A stretch of DNA of 13,575 nt from Hemicentrotus pulcherrimus. Lineage: Eukaryota > Echinodermata > Echinoidea > Camarodonta > Strongylocentrotidae. The stretch covers positions 102,115 to 115,689 of the forward strand of contig BEXV01000103.1 in assembly GCA_003118195.1 (NCBI GenBank). Reading direction: 5' to 3'. The translations under genes were made by a program, and so were the position numbers. This document shows positions 7,585-13,575 of this stretch, one piece after another; position 1 is the stretch's first letter; each line of letters opens with the position of its first letter. The notes under the pieces are model-generated. The model did no database searches, had not been told where the DNA came from, and worked only from the letters and a program-made list of their open reading frames with translations.

Positions 7585-8274
7585 TTGTTTTGGTTGGTTG
7601 GTTGTGGGCAGGGATTGTCTGTTTGTTTGATTGGTTTTGTTTGGTTGGTTGTTTGCTTGATTTAGGATAGTTGGTTGGTTACTTGTGAGGTTGGTCGAAT
7701 GGTTTTGGTTGGTTGGTTGGTTGGTTGGTTGTATGGGTGATTGATAGATTGTTTGGGTTGGTTGTTTGATTGGATGGTTGGATGGTAAGTTGGTTGGTTG
7801 GTAAGTTAGATGGATGGTTGGTCGGTTTGATTGTTGGTTGGATGGTTAGTTGGATGGTTGGTTGTTTGGTTGGATGGTAAGTTTTATGGTTAGAAGGTTG
7901 GTTGGTTGTTTGGTTGGTTGGTTGGTTAGATGGATGGTTTGATGATTGGTTGGGAAGTTAGATGGATGGTTGGTCGATTTAATTGTAGGTTGGATGGTTA
8001 GGTGGATGGATGGTTGGTCGGTTTTGCGTGTTAGTTGGTTGGTTGTTTGGATGGTTGGATGGTTAGTTGTTTTGTTCGATGGTTAGTTGGATGGTTGGTT
8101 GTTTGGTTGAATGGTTGGTTTGATGAATGGATGGTAAGTTGGTTGGTTGATAAGTTAGATGGATGGTTGGTCGGTTCGATTGTTGGTTGGATGGTTAGTT
8201 TGATAGATGGTTGGTTGGTATTGCTTGTTAGTTGGTTGATTGGTTTATGTGTCTATTTGGTTGGTTGTGGGTTT
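7585..8274 (+). repeat. GGTT/GGAT minisatellite with higher-order units
   Basis: About 690 bp built almost wholly from TTGG, TGGA and TTTGG words on the plus strand, with very few C. A pure (GGTT)6 run lies at 7707-7730. Higher-order units begin with AGATGGATGGTTGGTCG at 7808, 7960 and 8157, giving spacings of 152 and 197 bp. A GTGTTAGTTGGTTG-type marker recurs about 198 bp apart (about 8013 and 8211). Translated frames such as the Trp/Gly/Val-rich one at 8035-8298 are repeat artefacts. Closely spaced GG pairs could allow two-tier G-quadruplexes. Confidence 0.95.
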
Positions 8275-8329
8275 TATGGCCGCAAGTTCATTCCTTAATT
8301 GTGGACGATTAATAAATTGAATTGGATTT

Positions 8330-8656
8330 GAAACTGAATGGAAAGAAATACAATCATAGACATAAAAGGGCTTGCTTAGAGTCGGACGGTGAACATGGGA
8401 ATTAACCTTTACAAAAAACGTGGGGATAGACAAGAAGAGAGATAAGGAAAATAGGTGAGACAATTGAAACATAAAGAAAAGGAAACGATGCATGAACGAA
8501 ATGAGAGCGAGCATATTAAGTTCACGGCATGAAGGTTAAATGCTCGCTTTCTCTAATACCCTGGAGATAGAGAGCATCATCGCTGACCTCACTTCAGCGA
8601 GTCCACCGTTCAAATCAAATTCGATTACGTCGAGCATCACACCAACCTATCCCATG
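8330..8656. repeat. Diverged direct repeat, copy B (right of GGTT minisatellite)
   Basis: This is the partner of 7222-7575, in the same orientation. It ends in CTATCCCATG at 8656, 1,081 bp after the same point of copy A. A CGCTGA...TCAGCG inverted pair is visible inside it (about 8581-8599) and is partly lost in copy A. The sequences after the two CCATG ends differ, so the homologous unit stops there. Confidence 0.75.
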
Positions 8657-9177
8657 TGCTCTTAATTTTCCGATAATTCCTTTTTAGAACGTCGCTTAGG
8701 GCCTGCATCTATTGATGGCGGTGGCAGATGATATTCTATACCCCAAGAAAAAAAAATCATCCACCAATTAACCGCCAATAGCTCACGGAGATGGTTTTGA
8801 CGCATCTGGAGAAAGCTAAAGGGATTTCGCATCTCCTCTGTGTATTGTATAAAAGGTCAATGATTGGTTTAGCTATGACACCAATTTAATTGATAACGAT
8901 ATCTTGGGGATAATGAAAGCACCATTACACTCTAAAGGAGATCGTTTGAAGATTATTTTTTCACCGACGTTGACATATGATCAGCTAACGGGTAACGAAG
9001 ATGTAGGATATTTTGGACAAGATCGTTTCGTTGTTGTGGTGAAAACCATTTCCCAAATGATAGTTTTCAATAGTTGTTTAGATATGAGGATGGAGAATAA
9101 GGGTAGGTAATATATTACCTTTCCTTAAAGGTACTGCGTCCTATGTGCAGACCAATACATTTGTTTTCTTTAAAACT
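8657..9177. other. No confident gene
   Basis: AT-rich. An ATG frame at 8913-9110 (about 65 codons) contains DRLKIIFSPTLTYDQLTG and GYFGQDRFVVVV, which look protein-like, and is followed by GGGTAGGTAA, a possible splice donor context. No domain is recognised and the length is within chance expectation. A palindromic ACCTTTCCTTAAAGGT lies just before the next element (about 9117-9132). Confidence 0.4.
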
Positions 9178-9180
9178 TTA

Positions 9181-9685
9181 AAGGTAATACAAAATTTTGG
9201 GACATTTTGAAAATTGAGTTGATAGTGAATCTTTACAATTTTTTATATATTTGGATGCCCCTGTGGATGTATTATTAGCACTTAAAAAAATAACCCCTAA
9301 AATAATTCTGTTTTCGAGAAAAATAGAATACAAAAATTTATCGTTACTCCCGATAAATTTTGACAAATTTCAAATAGCGCCTACGGCCGTGCAATGGTAG
9401 ATGCGACCATGAAAATCTCAGAATATGTAGTTGTGATATATAATTTCCAAACGGGAATAGCTAATCAGTCGATTTTAGTCAAAAAATATTGTTTCATAGC
9501 TAAATTGATATCTTGACCTTGAGAGGGAGCTATACAACATAAAGAGTTTATTATGTATCATTTTATAACTTTAGACTCGATTTCAACAGGGACAACGATC
9601 AATGAATATTATAGGAACGCATATGCTTCCAATATATTAATTTGAACCAAATTCATGACCCAATACCAAAACTTTGTAATACCTT
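9181..9685. mobile_element. ~505-bp TIR element (MITE), copy 2
   Basis: Same orientation and full length as copy 1 (2755-3258), with most positions identical by eye. Left end AAGGTAATACAAAATTTTGG, right end CCAAAACTTTGTAATACCTT. TA flanks both sides (9179-9180 and 9686-9687). If the duplication is TTAA, the right copy reads TTAT, so one base would have changed. Both copies keep the internal ATTTATCG...CGATAAAT hairpin and the GACCTTGAGAGGG segment. There is no coding frame. Confidence 0.9.
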
Positions 9686-9687
9686 TA

Positions 9688-10560
9688 TGCGAACTGGCAA
9701 TGAACTTTCTCAAAGTAATGAACGCCATTTGACATCTGCTGTGTTTGCCTTTTTAATTTACATGTATATTGAAAATCATAATCACCCCCATTACCCTCTA
9801 GATTAGATGCTTTCATCAATAGAAGAGGTAGACGATTTTCATTGTATAAAAGCTTCCCATACGAACTTTCAAGAGGTCACACAATAATGGAAATGATTAC
9901 CGTTGCCTCGAAGGAAAGAAGTCAAAAAATATAGTTTGGTGTACTACCTGCATGAATGTCATGATTGGATATCAATTAAGCCTACGTGACGAGCTTGTCA
10001 TGAATGGATACGAAGAGATAATCGTTTTATCTATCCAATTAGGGCAATCAAAACTTTACATTTCACTGTCGAAAAACTATCAAGAGATAAGCGGAGATAC
10101 TGATTGATGGAATATGATTGCATTAGATGAGACGCATTGGTTATAATTGATACATTAGCAGGAAATGTAAAAACTATTCCCAGGGACTTTCGAAGACACT
10201 ACAGATCTTTGTCATCATAATGATTTCATGTTTATTGTGCAACATAGTCTTCGATCTCTTGCACGCGTTTATAGTACAAGAGGTTCTATTAACATGTGTC
10301 AGTCTTCTATGTTTACATAACTATTGTATGCAAACAATTGCTTTGAACGATTTGGTTGTCATTATAGGTAGAAAAGTACGCTCTGAATTCTGTAATGATT
10401 ACAATACATTTTGATTATTACGATCATCACCATCACGAATATCATCATTACATTTTGTCCACACGAGTAGGGGTTGCCGGTTCAATACCCCCATTTGTCC
10501 GCTGTATGTACCAGTCGATCATGTACATTTGGTTATTTTTATCATGTCTATCAGACGAAC
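9688..10560. other. No gene seen
   Basis: AT-rich sequence. ATCATCACC-type triplet runs at 10418-10450 produce His-rich translations that are artefacts. A 64-codon ATG frame at 10220-10414 is rich in Leu, Cys and Val and could be a chance hydrophobic frame. No domain or splice context supports it. Confidence 0.5.
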
Positions 10561-10566
10561 GCTGCG

Positions 10567-10620
10567 GTAGATCAGTTCAAGGTATTAAGGTGTCTCAGTA
10601 GGGATCAGATCCCGACTTGG
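10567..10620 (+). repeat. Possible tRNA-derived SINE head (degenerate)
   Basis: GGTAGATCAGTTCAAGG (10566-10582) resembles an RNA polymerase III A box (TRGCNNAGTNGG type). GGATCAGATCC (10602-10612), about 30 bases on, resembles a B box (GGTTCRANNCC). The spacing suits a tRNA or a tRNA-derived SINE. A T-arm-like stem, TAGGG/CCCGA, has one mismatch, and I could not fold an acceptor stem, so this is not a working tRNA gene. No second copy exists in the window to confirm a repeat. Confidence 0.25.
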
Positions 10621-11408
10621 TCAAATCTCTGAAGTTAATTACATGGGATTTACCTCCTGGTAAGAACACAAAGCATCCCTGCATGAATTTGGCCTACTCA
10701 TCATACAGTTGCACCGCTGCATCTTGACACTGTAGCTTTTTCGCAAAGGCCATTGGCGATGGGAGGTTAGGGGTAGGACCCCTCCCCCTCAAACTATTTG
10801 TGGGCAATATTAAAATGGTATAGGCTGTCGGTAAACTTAAGATCTTATAATCATTTCCGCCTGTTAGACATTGTTCAGCTACTGTGGTTTGCCCCCACCA
10901 ACTTAAAAAATGATGTAGTGACGCACCTGCTATTTAAAGATCCAACAGAGATAAGTGTACTGGTAAATGTTGGCAAACAAAAGCAAGTGTACAAGGAGGT
11001 ATCAACTGTCCTAATTACGTGAATATCGGAGAAGGGTAAGGTTCAATTCAACATTTATTTAATTCCATAATTCCATAATAAAAACAGTAACACCCAGTGC
11101 AGTAATGAGTATTATATTTTGTTGCAGTTATCAAAATAGTTAAATAATGACATTAAAAACAGTAATTTGGAAGCTGTATAAAAAAAACCCTAGTGGGTTT
11201 GTCTGGACAGCCACCATGAAATAGGATAGATTCACATATACAATAACAACAAAAAAAAAGGTTGCTATGAGGCAACAAAAACCTAGAAATCCCTATTTGT
11301 GAGCTCCTTGTACCATGTGAGCACCTTGGAAAATTAGGAAAAGACAAATATTCCCCTTCCTTTACTTCTAAAATTTAGGTTCGATGAATCTGACGATATT
11401 GACACTGG
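10621..11408. other. No gene seen
   Basis: Mixed AT-rich sequence. A G-rich then C-rich palindrome (AGGGGT/ACCCCT, 10769-10783) stands within GGGAGG...CCTCCC. Frames in this stretch start with TTG or lie across homopolymers (A runs near 11251-11259), and I do not call them. Confidence 0.5.
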
Positions 11409-11444
11409 ATGCTTTTTTTTCAAACTAGATGTCTGGTTATCAAA
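11409..11444. repeat. 35-bp direct repeat, left copy
   Basis: ATGC, a T run, then CAAACTAGATGTCTGGTTAT and CAAA. The partner is at 11840-11873, with one substitution and a shorter T run. The interval between them is about 395 bp, unique and without a gene. Confidence 0.7.
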
Positions 11445-11839
11445 CATTATTGACTGCAATTATGGATGGCTTCCACACCATTTTCGCATTAACGTGACCG
11501 ATTCGGAACGGGGGTATGTGCCGTGCGTACAGCCCCTTCGAAATCAAATCGTCACATCAAGAAATATTCAGAATCATAACTTCTTTCTTCGCTAACCCCT
11601 GGTTCGCCTTTACAAAGCTCTTGAAGGAGTGATGATAGATCATCCCCTATTTTCATCTTGTCGTTTCTCTCTTGTTAATGCTCTCTGTCATTTCATTCTT
11701 TGACATTCTCCTTCGACAATCCTTGGTAACACGTCAATATCATGTGCCATTCAACCCGTTGGCTGTTATCAGGCTTTGTTTTAAATTTAATTCTATGGTG
11801 CTCAAAAAGAAAAGGCAAAATCCTTGCCTCAAGCTTCGA
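11445..11839. other. No gene seen
   Basis: The interval between the 35-bp direct repeats. Its left half is somewhat GC-richer (11490-11550), with no frame that looks coding and no terminal inverted repeats. Confidence 0.5.
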
Positions 11840-11873
11840 ATGCTCTTTTCAAACTAGAAGTCTGGTTATCAAA
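11840..11873. repeat. 35-bp direct repeat, right copy
   Basis: ATGCTCTTTTCAAACTAGAA, then GTCTGGTTATCAAA. Same orientation as 11409-11444. The flanks outside the repeat do not match apart from a short TTCGA, so the duplicated segment is short. Confidence 0.7.
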
Positions 11874-12337
11874 TGAAAACATGGAGAAGAGTTAAAACAT
11901 CAATCAAGGAAAGTAGATATTATTCTCACGGTCGGATTACTCCTCGCATTTGCCAGCGTAGAACAATTTCTGTCATTATCATTTTCCGCTCTGAAAAAAG
12001 AGCATCTCCCGATCTGAGGTAGATGTGAACTAATTTTTTTTTTTTTTTTGAGTGTTTCCAATTTGATTGTTTTATTTATAAGACGATCGCGCATACTTCC
12101 GGGACATCGGTAAATTTCTAAAGCCTTATTCGTCACATAATGAATACACTAACATTTTAATGACTTATTGCGAATTCCAAGCATGATTTCTATGGAAATA
12201 TACAATAGGGTATATTGAATAATTGCTGTTACGTTGATTTTTCGAAAATGGTTAATAATGGTTTACTAAAAGTTTACTTATTTATCACCGGTGTTCATTG
12301 ATAACGTTATTAATCGGTTCCTAGCACGTACCTTTTC
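11874..12337. other. No gene seen; 16-base poly(T)
   Basis: A run of T at 12034-12049 could be the 3' tail of a minus-strand retroposon, but no element body or target duplication is apparent next to it. The minus-strand frame crossing it is a homopolymer artefact. Confidence 0.5.
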
Positions 12338-12702
12338 GTGGTCAGCGACAGTTTACCTTTAAAATTAACATCATAGGTATGTATTCTTTTATGCTCGACT
12401 ACAGTATATTTTAAATACCATTCATAGTGTTTATAATTTGATGCTCGACTATGGTATTATCTTTGTAATGCCATTCATAGTATGAACTATTTCGTGCTTG
12501 ACCACAGATAACCTTTACAATGCTTTTCATGGTATGAAATCTTGGTCCCTCAGTACACTTTTAAAATGCCATTAATGGAATGTAAAACTTGAAGGCTTGA
12601 CTACTGGGTATCTTTGAAATGCCCTTTATAGAATGTACTATATCGTGCTCGACTTCTTCACAGTGTACATATACCTTTAAAATGTTCTTCATAGTACAGA
12701 GC
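12338..12702. repeat. Degenerate minisatellite, seven ~50-57 bp units
   Basis: Units start at 12338, 12391, 12441, 12494, 12544, 12594 and 12645, each opening with a variant of GTGCTCGACTACAGTATA. Each then has ACCTTTAAAATGCCATTCAT and a variant of AGTATGTACTATTTC. Unit lengths are 53, 50, 53, 50, 50, 51 and about 57-58. Divergence between units is high, so the array is old. Stops occur in every frame and the period is not a stable multiple of three, so it is not a protein repeat. Confidence 0.88.
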
Positions 12703-12766
12703 ACAGAGTCATAGACGGCTTGAACTGTCCCTTCGCCTCTTGCAGCATCCCACCGGCCATGAAACC

Positions 12767-13111
12767 TCATTTGCACGAACTATTATCCCATTCCAGTGTG
12801 GCGTCTTGAGTACGTCTTGCTCCATCGCCGGGAGAGAGCCTTTTCCTCGGGCTGTCATATAGAAGGTCATTAGGATACATAGCTCGTAATTGATTGGCTA
12901 GAGGGGATGTATATTCAATCAAATCAAACGTGTTCTGCCCCACTGCCGTCATGTTCACACCGGTGACTGCACTACCAATATGAAAGTATGTTACCTTGTC
13001 TGAGGAGTAAACCTGGCCGAGATGCCCCGTTTAACCGCACTCGACAATGACATATAGTTTCAAACGTGAAGATTGAACCTGAGGTTGATGCTCTTCTTTT
13101 GTCTTCTGAGT
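12767..13111 (-). pseudogene. Candidate exon or exon fossil, possibly PAS-like
   Basis: On the minus strand one frame runs 115 codons from 13111 to a TGA at 12769-12767, broken only by a TAA at codon 27 (13033-13031). Just upstream (13112-13120) is TTATATTAG, usable as a splice acceptor. The block is more GC-rich than its flanks. After the stop the translation reads TGHLGQVYSSDKVTYFHIG, and later GQNTFDLIEYTSPLANQLR. By eye this recalls the PAS-A core of bHLH-PAS proteins (G-x-[VI]-x-Y-x-S-[DE]-x-V...G...[ST]-[IF]-[FY]-[DE]-[LI]-I). The P-x-D usually following the last block is not intact. The tail SPRKRLSPGDGARR is basic. If this is real, the TAA means a pseudogene, a different splice pattern or an error. 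Chance frames of this size are possible in a window this long. Confidence 0.28.
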
Positions 13112-13249
13112 CTAATATAAAAATTGACAGGGATTAAAAATGTCTCTTCATACATATATATAATAGAGAAGAGTTCGTTTTGTTCGTCACTTGAAACAGT
13201 GAAGATTGAAATAGGGTTTCTATTCTTCATACCATGTTGAAGCCTTGCG

Positions 13250-13309
13250 CTCTATCTATCCCTCTCTTGCTCTCTCTCTCTATATCTCTCTCTCTCTCTG
13301 TCTTTCTCT
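13250..13309. repeat. (CT)n microsatellite
   Basis: CT-dominated tract with TAT interruptions, similar in style to the tract at the left edge of the window. Confidence 0.9.
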
Positions 13310-13531
13310 ACCAAGTTATTGACAGTACCAGGTTTTTCTGATATCCACATTACAACTCAGCACCAGTAACAACGTCGGCTGTCAACACTTTTAAATTACT
13401 AAGACGTTCGTTCGCCTTTTTATTTCTTTGACAAATAACTGATTTTTTTTGTTTTCTTCTATACATATTTTTTACTTTTCATAAATCAAATATGTATGTA
13501 TATGGCTTACACGAGAGAGACTGTACTTTTA
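13310..13531. other. No gene seen
   Basis: Short AT-rich interval between CT tracts, with T runs at 13444-13473 and no coding-like frame. It does not repeat the unit found between the CT tracts at 84-474. Confidence 0.6.
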
Positions 13532-13575
13532 TTCTTTCTCTCTTTCTCTCTCTTTCTGACACACACATACTCTCT
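13532..13575. repeat. (CT)n and short (CA)n tract at window edge
   Basis: TTCTTTCTCTCTTTCTCTC-type pyrimidine tract followed by GACACACACATA and more CT. It is cut by the window end. Confidence 0.85.

Noticed and set aside
8035..8298. Trp/Gly/Val-rich 87-codon plus-strand frame
   Set aside because: It begins with TTG inside the GGTT/GGAT minisatellite and its composition is the direct translation of the repeat. The opposite-strand frame at 8245-8514 is likewise unsupported.
8913..9110. ATG frame of about 65 codons with a donor-like sequence after it
   Set aside because: It looks protein-like, but it has no recognised domain and no convincing acceptor, and its length is within chance expectation. 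Noted only in the description of that region.
9178..9366. Minus-strand 62-codon frame in copy 2 of the 504-bp element
   Set aside because: Copy 1 does not preserve it. The element has no coding capacity.
10395..10601. His-rich 68-codon frame
   Set aside because: The His run comes from ATCATCACC triplet repeats, and the rest shows no protein-like pattern.
10561..10640. True tRNA gene
   Set aside because: A- and B-box-like words exist, but I could not form an acceptor stem or a clean anticodon arm. Kept only as a weak SINE-head candidate.
11900..12136. Minus-strand 78-codon frame
   Set aside because: It crosses the poly(T) tract, giving a Lys run, with no domain on either side.
1..13575. CRISPR array, bacterial operon or phage cassette
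   Set aside because: There are no regularly spaced identical repeats with unique spacers and no closely packed genes. The microsatellites, the LINE with its target duplication and the MITEs indicate a metazoan nuclear genome. The seven-unit array at 12338-12702 is contiguous and degenerate, without spacers.

Overview
The window looks like metazoan nuclear DNA, most likely from a marine invertebrate. It is AT-rich and has no dense array of long open frames. It carries long (CT)n, (TA)n/(TG)n and (CA)n microsatellites, two minisatellites, several short non-autonomous DNA transposons and a 5'-truncated LINE. The 147-bp element with GTTTCATAAAACT-type ends resembles, from memory, repeats that are common in echinoderms and other marine invertebrates. 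An echinoderm is my best guess, but the sequence does not prove it. I find no complete protein gene, no rRNA and no convincing tRNA. This is an intergenic or intronic stretch shaped by repeats.

Left third (1-4132): a (CT)n tract with a ~175-bp unit duplicated in tandem (84-474), a long unannotated stretch, a ~147-bp TIR element (2067-2213), and the first copy of a ~504-bp TIR element (2755-3258). Next comes a compound locus at 3478-4132. There, a ~144-bp microsatellite-bearing block is duplicated, and the second copy appears to be split by a ~365-bp insert. The insert has 27-bp inverted arms and a CTGAAGA...GAAA motif of the kind I associate with Penelope-like elements.

Middle third (4133-9180): mostly featureless, with one 81-codon frame of unusual composition (5261-5506). 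A clear LINE 3' end lies at 6532-6842, bounded by a 10-bp direct repeat, with two frameshifts and a (GATC)n tail. A ~690-bp GGTT/GGAT minisatellite with higher-order structure (7585-8274) sits between two diverged copies of the same ~330-bp sequence.

Right third (9181-13575): the second copy of the 504-bp element (9181-9685), a weak tRNA-like SINE head (about 10567-10620), a 35-bp direct repeat pair, and a degenerate minisatellite of seven 50-57 bp units (12338-12702). A relatively GC-rich block follows on the minus strand (12767-13111). It could be an exon or exon fossil with faint PAS-domain resemblance, but an in-frame stop interrupts it.

No genes can be shown to work together. The main content is transposon insertions with readable insertion history and nested or higher-order repeats. 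The protein calls are candidates only.
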